From: Streptomyces griseiscabiei
GTDB lineage: Bacteria > Actinomycetota > Actinomycetes > Streptomycetales > Streptomycetaceae
Direction: 5' to 3'
NCBI RefSeq assembly: GCF_020010925.1
Contig: NZ_JAGJBZ010000001.1
Span: 806,001 to 870,000 of the forward strand
Length of the DNA stretch: 64,000 nucleotides
Shown: in pieces, positions 47,216 to 55,494 of the stretch
Layout of the letters: each line of letters begins with the position of its first letter
Numbering within the stretch: the first letter of the stretch is position 1
The notes under the pieces: model-generated
What the model was told of the DNA's origin: nothing
Seen by the model: the letters and a program-made list of their open reading frames with translations, nothing else
The model's database searches: none
Program-made: the position numbers and the translations under genes

Positions 47216-47492
47216 GGTCCGAGTGTGACACGCGTGTTTCGGCGGGGCACGACGGGGTGTGGAGACGCAGAAACGTGAGGTACGCCACCGAACCTCAAGT
47301 AAACCTCAAGTAACGATCCGGATTCAAAGGTTCAGGATTCCTTTCACCTCCGATTCACTGGACCGATCTTTACATCGGCCCACTTGGACCCCGGCTGTCG
47401 ACTCTCGTTTCCCGCTCTTACGAGAGTCGATCGGGCGGTCGCTGGGCAGACGCACGGAAGTCCCCACAACGGCGCAAAGGAAACCTCCCCCC
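47216..47492 (+). promoter_or_regulatory. Permease upstream region with direct repeats
   Basis: The divergent rpiB-permease gap contains two tandem 11-base copies of AACCTCAAGTA (47291-47312). Further on are two 11-base units beginning TTTCACC and ATTCACT (47342-47363), reminiscent of PHO-box spacing. The AAAGGA ribosome site is near 47476. Confidence 0.4.
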
Positions 47493-48971
47493 ATGACCTC
47501 GCAGCCGACACTGCCGTCCCAGGCAGACTCGCAAGGCTCCTCCTCTCCCCCTTCCCCCGGTCTGCACGCCGGTCTCAAGAACCGTCATCTGTCGATGATC
47601 GCGATCGGCGGTGTGATCGGGGCCGGTCTGTTCGTCGGGTCGAGCTCCGGCATCGCCACCGCCGGCCCCGGCATCCTCCTGTCGTACGCGCTCGTCGGCA
47701 CGATGGTGGTGCTGGTGATGCGGATGCTCGGTGAGATGTCCGCGGCCAACCCGACCTCGGGGTCGTTCTCGGCCCACGCCGACCGCGCGCTCGGGCGCTG
47801 GGCCGGGTTCTCGATCGGCTGGCTGTACTGGTTCTTCTGGGTCGTCGTGCTCGCGGTCGAGGCGACCGCGGGCGCGGTGATCCTGGAGGGCTGGATCCCG
47901 GCCGTACCGCAGTGGGGCTGGGCCCTGATCGTGATGGTCGTGCTGACCGCCACGAACCTGGTGTCGGTCGGCTCCTACGGTGAGTTCGAGTTCTGGTTCG
48001 CCGGGATCAAGGTCGTCGCGATCGCCGCGTTCATCGTGGTGGGCGGGCTGGCCGTGTTCGGGGTGCTGCCGGGGGCGAGCACCGAGAAGGCCGGGCTGGC
48101 GAATCTGACGGACCACGGCGGGTTCCTGCCCAACGGGGCCGGCGCGATCCTCATCGGTGTGCTGCTGGTCGTCTTCTCCTTCATGGGCAGCGAGATCGCC
48201 ACGCTGGCCGCCGGCGAGACGGAGAACCCGCAGAAGGCCGTCACCAAGTCCACCAACAGCATCATCTGGCGGATCGGCGTCTTCTACCTCGGCTCGATCT
48301 TCGTCGTGGTCACGCTGCTGCCGTGGAACGACCCGTCGATCAAGGAGAAGGGCTCCTACGTCGCCGCCCTGGACTCCCTCGGGATCGCGCACGCCGGGCA
48401 GATCATGAACTTCATCGTGCTGACGTCGGTGCTGTCCTGCCTCAACTCCGGTCTGTACACCGCGTCCCGGATGGCGTTCTCGCTGGGCACGCGCGGGGAC
48501 GCGCCGCGCGCGTTCGGCCGGACGAACGGGCGGGGTGTGCCGATGGCCGCGATCCTCTCCTCGGTCGTCTTCGGCTTCGTCGCCGTCATCTTCAACTACT
48601 TCTTCCCCGAGGGTGTCTTCCTCTTCCTGGTCAACTCCTCCGGTGCGGTCGCCCTGTTCGTGTGGCTCGTCATCTGCTTCTCGCAGCTGCGCATGCGGCG
48701 GATCATCGAGCGGGAGACGCCGGAGAAGCTCGTCGTGAAGATGTGGCTGTACCCGTATCTGACGTGGGCCACCATCGGGCTGATCCTCTTCGTCCTCGGC
48801 TACATGCTCACCGACACCGAGCACGGCAACCGCGAGATCCTGCTGCTGTCGCTGCTGGTCGCGGGGGTCGTCGTCGGTATCGCGCTGGTGAAGGAGCGGA
48901 TCGGCGGCGGCGGGAAGAGCCCCGCCGCGGCCGAGGTGTCCGACGAGTCGGACCGGGTCACAGGGGCGTGA
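47493..48971 (+). CDS. Amino-acid permease (APC superfamily), copy 1
   Basis: A 492-residue, 12-helix amino-acid/proton symporter of the GabP/CycA/AnsP type. It opens with LKNRHLSMIAIGGVIGAGLFVGSSSGIATAGP and has VLVMRMLGEMSAANPTSGSFS and FMGSEIATLAAGETENPQKAV, all typical of the family. The substrate cannot be read from the sequence. ATG 47493 (MTSQPTLPSQ) is chosen with the AAAGGA site. The open frame extends upstream without similarity. The last 14 bases overlap the end of the convergent kinase gene. A close paralogue is at 59657. Confidence 0.93.
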   Translation: MTSQPTLPSQADSQGSSSPPSPGLHAGLKNRHLSMIAIGGVIGAGLFVGSSSGIATAGPGILLSYALVGTMVVLVMRMLGEMSAANPTSGSFSAHADRALGRWAGFSIGWLYWFFWVVVLAVEATAGAVILEGWIPAVPQWGWALIVMVVLTATNLVSVGSYGEFEFWFAGIKVVAIAAFIVVGGLAVFGVLPGASTEKAGLANLTDHGGFLPNGAGAILIGVLLVVFSFMGSEIATLAAGETENPQKAVTKSTNSIIWRIGVFYLGSIFVVVTLLPWNDPSIKEKGSYVAALDSLGIAHAGQIMNFIVLTSVLSCLNSGLYTASRMAFSLGTRGDAPRAFGRTNGRGVPMAAILSSVVFGFVAVIFNYFFPEGVFLFLVNSSGAVALFVWLVICFSQLRMRRIIERETPEKLVVKMWLYPYLTWATIGLILFVLGYMLTDTEHGNREILLLSLLVAGVVVGIALVKERIGGGGKSPAAAEVSDESDRVTGA

Positions 48972-50820
48972 AGGTCTTCTCGACCTTCTCGTAGACCGGC
49001 AGGGCCCGGTCCTCGATGCCGGGGTGGTACCAGGTGGTGAGCTGATAGGACTTGCCGCCGGTGTCGAAGCCCAGGGAGCGGACGTGCCAGGGCAGTTCCT
49101 GGGCCGTGACGGTGTACTCCCACACCACGGCCGGCCTGCCCCGGAACTCCGTCTCCTCCAGGCGGATGCGGCTGTACCCCGGCCCCTGCGCGGTGCTCTC
49201 CTCCTTCTTCCGCCACTGCTCCAGCAGGTCGCCGCGCGCGAGGGAGGCCTTGCCGACGATCTCCTGCCGCCCGTCGGGCGAGGTGTAGTGCACCTCGGCG
49301 CCGGCGTGCACCTCGCGCGAGAAGCCGTCCGGCGGGACCCAGGCGAACACCCCGGCCTCCGTGCGGGCGCCGGGCGGCAGTTCGGGCGGTCGGGAGGTGC
49401 CGGCGACGGTGGGGGTCGGGGAGGCGGAGGGGGGCGCGGAGACCGCCCGGTCGTCCTTGCCGCCCCTGCCGTCCCTGCCGTTCCCGCCGTCCTTGTCGCC
49501 GGGTGAGCCGTTCATCGCCGGTACGACCACGGCGGCGACGGCGGCGGTCACCGCCACGGCGGCGGTCGCGACGAGGCCGGCACGGCGGGCGGACCTCCTA
49601 CGGCCGGCCGGCGCGGGCGGGCCCGGGAGTTCACCCGGCGGCCCGGGGTCGGGACCGGGACCGGGGGCGGGGGCCGGAGCGGGAGCAGGGGTCCGTGGTG
49701 CGGGGCTCAGGTGGGTGGTGGCTCGGTCGGGGCGCGCGGACGAGGTGTGCCGCTGCTCGGGAGGCGGGGGCTGCTGTCGCCGCTCGGGGGCCGGGGGCTG
49801 TTGCCGCCCGGGCTTCGCCTGCGGTTCGGGGTCCGGCTGGTCGCGCACCGTCGGGGTCGGTCGTACGGGCCCTGCTGCGGGGGTGGGCGCGGGAGCCGGG
49901 CCGGGCTCCGATGGTGGCTCCAGCGGGGTCGGGGCGTCCGGTGGGGTGACCTCGTCCGGTGGGGTCGATCGTGGGCCGCCCGCGGCGAGGGCGCGCAGTG
50001 CCTCGGCGAGGTCGGGGAGGGCCGGGCGGGACTCGGGGTGCTTCTTCAGGAGGGCGGCGAGGATGTCGTGGAGGGCGCCCGCCGCGGCGGGCAGTTCGGG
50101 CTCCTCGTAGAGGACCGCGTGGAGGGTGGCGAGGGTGGTCGCGCGGGAGAACGGGGAACGACCGCCGAGGGCGGCGCAGAGCGTGGCGCCGAGGGACCAC
50201 AGGTCGGAGGGCGGGCCCTGGGGGCGGCCGGAGACCCGCTCGGGGGCCATGTAGTCGGGGGAGCCGACGAGCATGCCGGCCATGGTGAGGGCCTCGGCGT
50301 TCTGGATGGCGGCGATGCCGAAGTCGGTGAGCACGGCCCGGTGGCCGCCCGTGCGCCTGATGAGGACGTTGGCCGGTTTGATGTCGCGGTGCAGGACGCC
50401 CTGCGCGTGCACCTGGCCCAGCGCGTCGACGAGTTCGAGGCCGATACGGGCCGTGTCGCGTACGTCGAGGGGGCCGTCCTCCGCCAGCAGGCGTTCCAGG
50501 GAGCGGCCGTCGACCAGTTCCATGACGATCCAGAGCCGTTCGCCCGCGTCGACCACGTCGTAGACGCGGACCACGTTGGGGTGGTCGATACGGGCCGTGG
50601 CCCTGGCCTCCCGCAGAGTCCGCTCGCGCCGGGTGAGGCTGTCCTCCGGGTCGAGGCCGTCGATCCGCATCTCCTTGACCGCGACCTGCCGGTCGAGCAT
50701 GTCGTCGGTGGCCCGCCAGACCCGGCCCATTCCGCCCTGGCCGATGCTCTCGACCAGTCGATAACGGCCGCTCACGATAAAACCCGGAACACCGCCCCGC
50801 GTTATTTCCGGCACCCCCAT
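48958..50820 (-). CDS. Membrane Ser/Thr protein kinase (PknB-type)
   Basis: A 620-residue eukaryotic-type kinase. The catalytic domain is complete: GQGGMG at about 27-32, Lys49 in VAVKE, HRDIKPANVL at about 142-150, DFGIA and GSPDYMAPERVSG. A Pro/Ala/Arg-rich juxtamembrane linker of about 150 residues follows, then a helix near 425-445 (GLVATAAVAVTAAVAAVVVPAM). The Thr/Pro-rich stalk leads to a small extracellular domain without PASTA repeats (AGVFAWVPPDGFSREVHAGAEVHYTSPDGRQEIVG). ATG 50820 gives MGVPEITRGG. Divergent from the LPXTG gene and overlapping the permease gene end by 14 bases tail to tail. Confidence 0.94.
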   Translation of the reverse strand: MGVPEITRGGVPGFIVSGRYRLVESIGQGGMGRVWRATDDMLDRQVAVKEMRIDGLDPEDSLTRRERTLREARATARIDHPNVVRVYDVVDAGERLWIVMELVDGRSLERLLAEDGPLDVRDTARIGLELVDALGQVHAQGVLHRDIKPANVLIRRTGGHRAVLTDFGIAAIQNAEALTMAGMLVGSPDYMAPERVSGRPQGPPSDLWSLGATLCAALGGRSPFSRATTLATLHAVLYEEPELPAAAGALHDILAALLKKHPESRPALPDLAEALRALAAGGPRSTPPDEVTPPDAPTPLEPPSEPGPAPAPTPAAGPVRPTPTVRDQPDPEPQAKPGRQQPPAPERRQQPPPPEQRHTSSARPDRATTHLSPAPRTPAPAPAPAPGPGPDPGPPGELPGPPAPAGRRRSARRAGLVATAAVAVTAAVAAVVVPAMNGSPGDKDGGNGRDGRGGKDDRAVSAPPSASPTPTVAGTSRPPELPPGARTEAGVFAWVPPDGFSREVHAGAEVHYTSPDGRQEIVGKASLARGDLLEQWRKKEESTAQGPGYSRIRLEETEFRGRPAVVWEYTVTAQELPWHVRSLGFDTGGKSYQLTTWYHPGIEDRALPVYEKVEKTFTPL

Positions 50821-51003
50821 GCCCCCCTTCGACAACCCTTCCGCGACCCTTCCACAACCGACCGCAGACGCCACAGAAGAATCAATTGGTCGCGCATTGG
50901 TCACACTTCGTGCCGCACCAGCATAGTGCGGAGAAATCTTGTGGTACCTCTTCATAGGCCGTGAATTCAGGCACGGCCCAGGGGGACGCAAGGGGGATGG
51001 AAC

Positions 51004-51777
51004 ATGAGTTCTCATCGTAGGGCTGCCATAGCCGGATCTCTGCTCACCGCGTCGTTCACGTCGGTGATGATCCTCGGCTTCACGGCCTCGGCGGACGACG
51101 AGGGGGGATTGAGCGGTCACGGCGGCAAGACCATGGACGCGGCACCGGCGGACGTGAAGCTCTCGACGCTGCTGTCCAAGAAGATCGAAGTCGACAACAA
51201 GTCCGGGGAAACGGATATCACCGGCGTCGTGAAGAACGAGGGCGGCAAGGCGAGCGGGAAAATCCGAATGCTCGTGGTCGGTTTCGACGGTATGACGGTC
51301 AAGAACGTGAAGGGTTGTTCGGCAATTCCGGAGGGAGATCTTCCCGACGGCGCGAACAGCGGTTTCGCGTGCGCGATCGACGATCTGGCGGCCGGAAAGT
51401 CGAAGACCTATGCGATCGACGCCACGTTCGATCTGAGCAAGAAGGGCGACATCTGTCTGCCCGTGCAGAACGCCGACGGCTCCAAGACGTACTGGCAGCA
51501 GGGACCGGTGCCGTTCGGCACGACCAACCAGGCACCCAACGAGCCCGCCACGCCGCTGCTCCTCGGCACCGACAACAGCCCGGTCACGCCCGGCGGTGGC
51601 GGTGACGGCGGCAGCGGTGGCGGCAACGGCGGTGGGAAGGGTGACGCGCCGGACGAGCTGCCGCAGACCGGTCCCGCCGATCGTCTGCTGCCGCTGGGCG
51701 CGACCGGCGCCGCGCTCGTCTCGGCGGGCACGGCGGGCCTGTGGTGGAACCGGCGGCGGGCCAGGCACGAGGCCTGA
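51004..51777 (+). CDS. LPXTG-anchored secreted protein
   Basis: A 257-residue cell-wall protein. It has a signal peptide (about 1-30, ending SADDE) and a beta-rich domain of ~150 residues (VKLSTLLSKKIEVDNKSGETDITGVVKNEGGKASGKIRMLVVGF, with two cysteine pairs). A Gly-rich spacer precedes a complete sortase signal: LPQTG at about 219-223, a hydrophobic helix and the RRRARHEA tail. Sortase is expected to link it to peptidoglycan. The function of the exposed domain is unknown. An AGGGGGA site stands nine bases upstream. It is divergently arranged with the kinase. Confidence 0.9.
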   Translation: MSSHRRAAIAGSLLTASFTSVMILGFTASADDEGGLSGHGGKTMDAAPADVKLSTLLSKKIEVDNKSGETDITGVVKNEGGKASGKIRMLVVGFDGMTVKNVKGCSAIPEGDLPDGANSGFACAIDDLAAGKSKTYAIDATFDLSKKGDICLPVQNADGSKTYWQQGPVPFGTTNQAPNEPATPLLLGTDNSPVTPGGGGDGGSGGGNGGGKGDAPDELPQTGPADRLLPLGATGAALVSAGTAGLWWNRRRARHEA

Positions 51778-51829
51778 CCCGCCGACCGGGAGGGACCCCG
51801 GGAAGGAAACCGGTAAGCGCTGAACGGCG

Positions 51830-52411
51830 CTACTTGTTCAGCAGCTTCCAGGCCGTCGGCAGCAGCCCCATGGCCAGGGCGACCTTGAGGGCGTCGCCGA
51901 TCAGGAAGGGGGTGAGGCCGGCGGCCACGGCGGCGGTGAGGCCGATGTGCGCGGTGGCGGCGAGGTACGGGACGCCGACGGCGTAGATGATCGCCTCGCC
52001 GACGAGCATCGTGCCCGCCATGCGCAGCGTGGAGCGGTCGCCGCCGCGACGGGCCAGGGCGCCCACGGCGGCGACGGCGAGGATCATGCCGAGGATGTAG
52101 CCGAAGGAGACGCCGACGCCGGAGGTGCCGTTCGCGAACCACGGCACACCGGCGAGACCGACCACCGCGTACAGGCCGAGCGCGGCGGCACCGCGGCCGG
52201 CGCCGAGCGTGGTGCCGACGAGCAGCGCGGCGAAGGTCTGGCCGGTGACCGGGACCGGGGAGCCCGGCACGGGTACGGCGATCTGGGCGGCGAGCCCGGT
52301 GAACGCGGCGCCGCCGACCACGAGCGCGATGTCCCGGACACGGGTGCCGGAGGCGGGGAGGAGGTCGGCGAGGACCTCGCCGGGGCGGGCTGTGGTGGCG
52401 GCGGTGCTCAT
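51830..52411 (-). CDS. bioY: BioY family biotin transporter component
   Basis: The substrate-binding membrane protein (S component) for biotin of ECF-type transporters. The 193-residue product has about six helices with the family segments ALVVGGAAFTGLAAQIAVPVPGSPVPVTGQTFAALLVGTTLGAGRGAAALGLYAVVGLAGVPWFA and GVSFGYILGMILA. ATG 52411 (MSTAATTARP) is preferred over an in-frame start 22 codons upstream. No bioM or bioN genes are nearby, so it either works alone or with a shared energising module. Confidence 0.93.
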   Translation of the reverse strand: MSTAATTARPGEVLADLLPASGTRVRDIALVVGGAAFTGLAAQIAVPVPGSPVPVTGQTFAALLVGTTLGAGRGAAALGLYAVVGLAGVPWFANGTSGVGVSFGYILGMILAVAAVGALARRGGDRSTLRMAGTMLVGEAIIYAVGVPYLAATAHIGLTAAVAAGLTPFLIGDALKVALAMGLLPTAWKLLNK

Positions 52412-52894
52412 GGGCGGGCTCACTCCGGCGGGTGACGAGGGCGGGGACACGGTGACGCTATCCCGGGGCCCGCGCACCGGGCACCGTCAGCGGTCGACAA
52501 AGAGCGGAACAGCGACTTGGTGGGCTTCACACAAAGGATGCGAGTTACACCTGATACGGCGTGATGCCGGTCACTGAGGTGGCGCGGCTTCGGTCCTGAC
52601 GGGGCGTCGGAGCGGATCTGTAGGGTTTCTCCAATCGGTCTGTGGGCGTGGGCCGCTCGGTTCGTCGGCGTGGACAGCCGCCGTCTCGCCCGTCGGTCGC
52701 GGTCTGGGCAGCGGTGGACCGCTTTGCTAGCTTCGAGCGCATGGTTGCTCAGGCCCGGTACTTCTCGTCGCGTCGCTACGTCGACCTGCGACGCGTGGGC
52801 ACGGCCACCTGTCGCCGATCCGGGTGAGGCGGCTCCGGCACTCCTCGCCCTTCGAGACGGCGCAGTGTCGGACCCGTTCCCGAGGATGATCGCC
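52412..52894. promoter_or_regulatory. BioY-ROK divergent region
   Basis: A 483-base region containing the leader-peptide ORF at 52741-52827 and its promoter (TGGGCA at 52705-52710, 17 bases, TAGCTT at 52728-52733). The bioY promoter must lie on the other side, with a GATAGCG element near 52460 as a weak -10 candidate. No repeat or operator is recognised. Confidence 0.4.
52741..52827 (+). CDS. Putative leader peptide (28 residues) upstream of the ROK regulator
   Basis: The ORF encodes MVAQARYFSSRRYVDLRRVG followed by TATCRRSG and a stop. The R-[YH]-V-D-L-x-R-x-x-[ST]-x-x-C-R pattern matches the short peptides annotated as putative leader peptides in Streptomyces, which I recall lying in front of sulfur-metabolism genes. 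A -10-like TAGCTT ends seven bases before the ATG, so the transcript is probably leaderless and starts with this peptide. The regulator start codon is 67 bases further on. Confidence 0.65.
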   Translation: MVAQARYFSSRRYVDLRRVGTATCRRSG

Positions 52895-54172
52895 ATGCCC
52901 CGTGCCGCGACGGCACCCACTCTTCACGCCCCTGCCCCTCCTCCCCCCGCCGCCCCGGCCCCCTCTCCCGTGCCCCGGGTCGCCGACAGCGACCGGCGGC
53001 GGACCAGCGCCAGCGTGGTGCTGCGGTCCGTGCTGGAGCACGGGCCCGTGGCGCGCAGCACCATCGCCCGGGTGACCGGTCTGTCGCCGGCCTCGGTGAC
53101 CGACTACTGCGCCCGCTTCACGGCGCTCGGTCTCATCCGTGAGGCCGAACCGCCGCGCCGCTCCAAGGCGTCGGGGCGCCCGCACGTGCCCCTCGACCTG
53201 GACGACTCGCGGTTCGTGGTGGCCGGGGTGCATGTGGCCGTGCCGTACACGACGGTCGCGCTGCTCGATCTGCGCGGCCGGGTCCTCGTGGAGCGGCGGT
53301 CGAAGCACGGCCCCACCGATCCGGCCACCGTCCTGGCGCGGGCCGCCGACGCACTCCGGGCCCTGCTCGACGCGGCGCCCGGCAGCCGTCCCCTGGCGGT
53401 CGGCTTCGCGGCCGGTGGCTGGGTGGACCGGGAGACCGGGACCGTCGTCGAGCATCCGCTGCTGGGCTGGCGCGAGGTGCCGGTGCGGGAGCTGCTCGGC
53501 GGCCTCACCGGACTGCCGGTCCATGTGGACGGGCACGCGCGGGCGTTGGTGGGTGCCGAGCAATTGTTCGGGCGGGCGCGGGGCAGCCGGAGCGTGCTGC
53601 ATCTGTTCGTCGGCAACATGGTCGACGCGGCGTTCGCGACCAACGACGAGGTGCACCACGGGCCCCGTTCACAGGCCGGGTCGATCGCCCATCTGCCGCT
53701 GCCCGGTGGTACGGAGCCCTGCGACTGCGGACGGACCGGCTGCCTCCAGGTGGAGTTGAGCGAGCGGACGCTGTGCCGGCGGGCCCGTGCGGCCGGGGTC
53801 GTCGACGGGGAGAACCCGCTGCGGGTGCTGGACGCGGCGGCGGGCGGCGACGCCAGGGCCGTACAGCTGCTGGTGGAGCGGTCGCGGATGGTGGGGCGGG
53901 CCGCGGAGCTGCTGCTCGACGTGCTGAACCCGGAGACCGTGGTCGTCACCGAGATCGGCGTCATCGGCCGGGCGGACTGTCTGGCGGCGGTGCACGAGGC
54001 CGTCGGGGCGGACCGGGCGGCGGCCGTGGGGCCGTCGAGCTTCCCCGACTCCGTACTGGCCACGGCGGGCGGGGCGGTGGCCCTGGACGTGCTCTACCGG
54101 GACCCGCTGGGGGCCGTGGAGCGCCTCGGCGCGCCCGCGACGCGGGCCGGCGCCATGGCTCACCGAGGCTGA
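52895..54172 (+). CDS. ROK family transcriptional regulator
   Basis: A 425-residue regulator. A disordered Ala/Pro N-terminus leads to a winged helix-turn-helix at about residues 38-90 (VLEHGPVARSTIARVTGLSPASVTDYCARFTALGLI). The ROK sugar-kinase-like domain carries the zinc motif CDCGRTGCLQ, where the usual final Glu is Gln. The ATP-binding DxGxT motif of true ROK kinases is not evident, so this is a regulator. ATG 52895 is preferred over the ATG three codons upstream because the GAGG site is nine bases before it. Its position in front of the sulfonate genes suggests it controls them. Confidence 0.88.
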   Translation: MPRAATAPTLHAPAPPPPAAPAPSPVPRVADSDRRRTSASVVLRSVLEHGPVARSTIARVTGLSPASVTDYCARFTALGLIREAEPPRRSKASGRPHVPLDLDDSRFVVAGVHVAVPYTTVALLDLRGRVLVERRSKHGPTDPATVLARAADALRALLDAAPGSRPLAVGFAAGGWVDRETGTVVEHPLLGWREVPVRELLGGLTGLPVHVDGHARALVGAEQLFGRARGSRSVLHLFVGNMVDAAFATNDEVHHGPRSQAGSIAHLPLPGGTEPCDCGRTGCLQVELSERTLCRRARAAGVVDGENPLRVLDAAAGGDARAVQLLVERSRMVGRAAELLLDVLNPETVVVTEIGVIGRADCLAAVHEAVGADRAAAVGPSSFPDSVLATAGGAVALDVLYRDPLGAVERLGAPATRAGAMAHRG

Positions 54173-54194
54173 GTTAATTCAGAAACTCCGAATG

Positions 54195-54224
54195 TTGACA
54201 GGCGTCACCGAAGACCGGGAACAT
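54195..54224 (+). promoter_or_regulatory. Promoter of the sulfonate operon leader
   Basis: A consensus -35 TTGACA (54195-54200), an 18-base spacer and GAACAT (54219-54224). The ATG of the Cys-rich leader peptide follows seven bases later, the spacing of a leaderless transcript. Confidence 0.55.
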
Positions 54225-54231
54225 CGTATTC

Positions 54232-54267
54232 ATGCTGCTCACGAGCTGTCGCACCCTCTGTTGCTGA
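54232..54267 (+). CDS. Cys-rich leader peptide MLLTSCRTLCC
   Basis: An 11-codon ORF ending in tandem Cys codons directly before the stop, with a third Cys at position 6. It sits between a TTGACA promoter and the binding-protein gene of a sulfonate transporter. A hairpin (54280-54302) begins 13 bases after the stop. Ribosome stalling at the Cys codons when cysteine is scarce is the obvious regulatory model. It is too short for any homology evidence, so the call rests on composition and context. Confidence 0.6.
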   Translation: MLLTSCRTLCC

Positions 54268-54279
54268 CACGTTGACGTT

Positions 54280-54302
54280 CCGGAGTCCCTCTCGCACTCC
54301 GG
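54280..54302 (+). promoter_or_regulatory. Hairpin after the Cys leader peptide
   Basis: A perfect seven-base stem (CCGGAGT at 54280-54286, ACTCCGG at 54296-54302) with a nine-base loop, no T-run. It is followed at 54359-54398 by four GTGCGC repeats spaced 10, 12 and 12 bases. These could be parts of an attenuation or ribosome-access switch for the downstream gene. Confidence 0.45.
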
Positions 54303-54429
54303 CCGACGCGGCACTTCCTTCTGCGTGAAATCTCCGTCCGCTTCCGCGGATTCCTTCCGTGCGCCACCGTGCGCCGTTTCGTGCGCAATTCCGTGCGCAG
54401 TCGCACCGTTTCCCTCTGGGGGTCCTCCC

Positions 54430-55494
54430 ATGCCTTCTTCCGCCGCGCCCGGTCTCGACCGGCGACTCTTCCTCACCTCTCTGCTCGGCGTCACGGCCGC
54501 GGCGGCCGGGCTCAGCGGCTGCGCCGACAGCGGCACGGCGACCGCCCAGGTGGCCGCGGACGCGCCTCTGCCCACCAAGGTGCCCTCGGGCACGAGCCTG
54601 AAGATCTCCTCCTTCCAGGGGCAGCAGGAATTGCAGCTCAAGCTCGCGAAACTCGGCAAACTGCCTTTCCGGGTGAGCAGTTGGGCGAACATCGGGGCCG
54701 GCCCCGATGTCATCAACGCCTTCCGTTCGGGTTCGCTGGACGTCGCCAACAACGCGGGAATCCCGCCGATCCAGGCGCATTACCAGGGTTACGACGCGAA
54801 GATCGTCGCGATCAACGTCACCCGCAAGCCGAACTATCTCTTCGCCACCAAGCCCGGCAGCGACATCACCTCGGTGAAGGATTTCCGGGGAAAGAAGCTC
54901 GCCTTCTCGCAGGGGCAGGCGCAGGGTGTCGTGCTGCTGCGGGCGTTGAAGGAGGCGGGACTCGCCTACGACGACGCGGAACTCGTCCCGCTGACCAGCA
55001 ACCAGTTCCTGACGGCCCTGCAGTCGGGCCAGGTCGACGTCGCCCCGCTCGCCAACCAGCAGGCGCCCGCCTATCTCCAGCAGTACGAGGCCAAGGGCGC
55101 CCGCACGATCCCCACCGATGTGGTGGACCTGCTCAGCCTGCTGTGGGCGCCTGCCTCGGTCCTCGCCGACGCCGACAAGGTGGCCGCCGTCGCCGCGTAC
55201 ATCCCGTTCTGGGCGAAGGGCGCGGTCTGGCAGTACGAGAACCCGGACATCTGGAACGAGGAGTTCTACGTGAAGACCCAGAACCTGACCACCGCCCAGG
55301 CCGAGTCGATCACCGAACTCGCCAACAAGCCGCTGTTCCCGCCGAGTTGGGACGAGGCGATCAAGTGGGAGCAGGAGACCGCGGATCTGCTGGCGGAGGG
55401 CGGCTTCGTGAAGAAGTTCGACGTCGGCTCGCTCTTCGACCGGCGGTTCGAGGACATCGCCGCGAAGGCCGTCGCCGAGGAGTACCGGAAGTGA
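54430..55494 (+). CDS. ABC transporter substrate-binding lipoprotein, sulfonate type
   Basis: A periplasmic-type binding protein of the SsuA/TauA/NMT1 class. It has a twin-arginine-like signal (DRRLFLTSLLGV) and a lipobox LSGC with Cys31 as the lipid site. The mature domain has the class II binding fold: LKISSFQGQQELQLKLAKLG, GPDVINAFRSGSLDVANNAGIPPIQA, DFRGKKLAFSQGQAQGVVLLRALKEAGL. The 354-residue product starts at ATG 54430 behind GGGGG. It is the first structural gene of the operon and overlaps the permease gene by four bases (GTGA). Confidence 0.9.
   Translation: MPSSAAPGLDRRLFLTSLLGVTAAAAGLSGCADSGTATAQVAADAPLPTKVPSGTSLKISSFQGQQELQLKLAKLGKLPFRVSSWANIGAGPDVINAFRSGSLDVANNAGIPPIQAHYQGYDAKIVAINVTRKPNYLFATKPGSDITSVKDFRGKKLAFSQGQAQGVVLLRALKEAGLAYDDAELVPLTSNQFLTALQSGQVDVAPLANQQAPAYLQQYEAKGARTIPTDVVDLLSLLWAPASVLADADKVAAVAAYIPFWAKGAVWQYENPDIWNEEFYVKTQNLTTAQAESITELANKPLFPPSWDEAIKWEQETADLLAEGGFVKKFDVGSLFDRRFEDIAAKAVAEEYRK

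Noticed and set aside
51778..51829. A strong terminator between the LPXTG gene and bioY
   Set aside because: Only a five-base dyad (AGCGC/GCGCT) is visible. That is too weak to list as a terminator.
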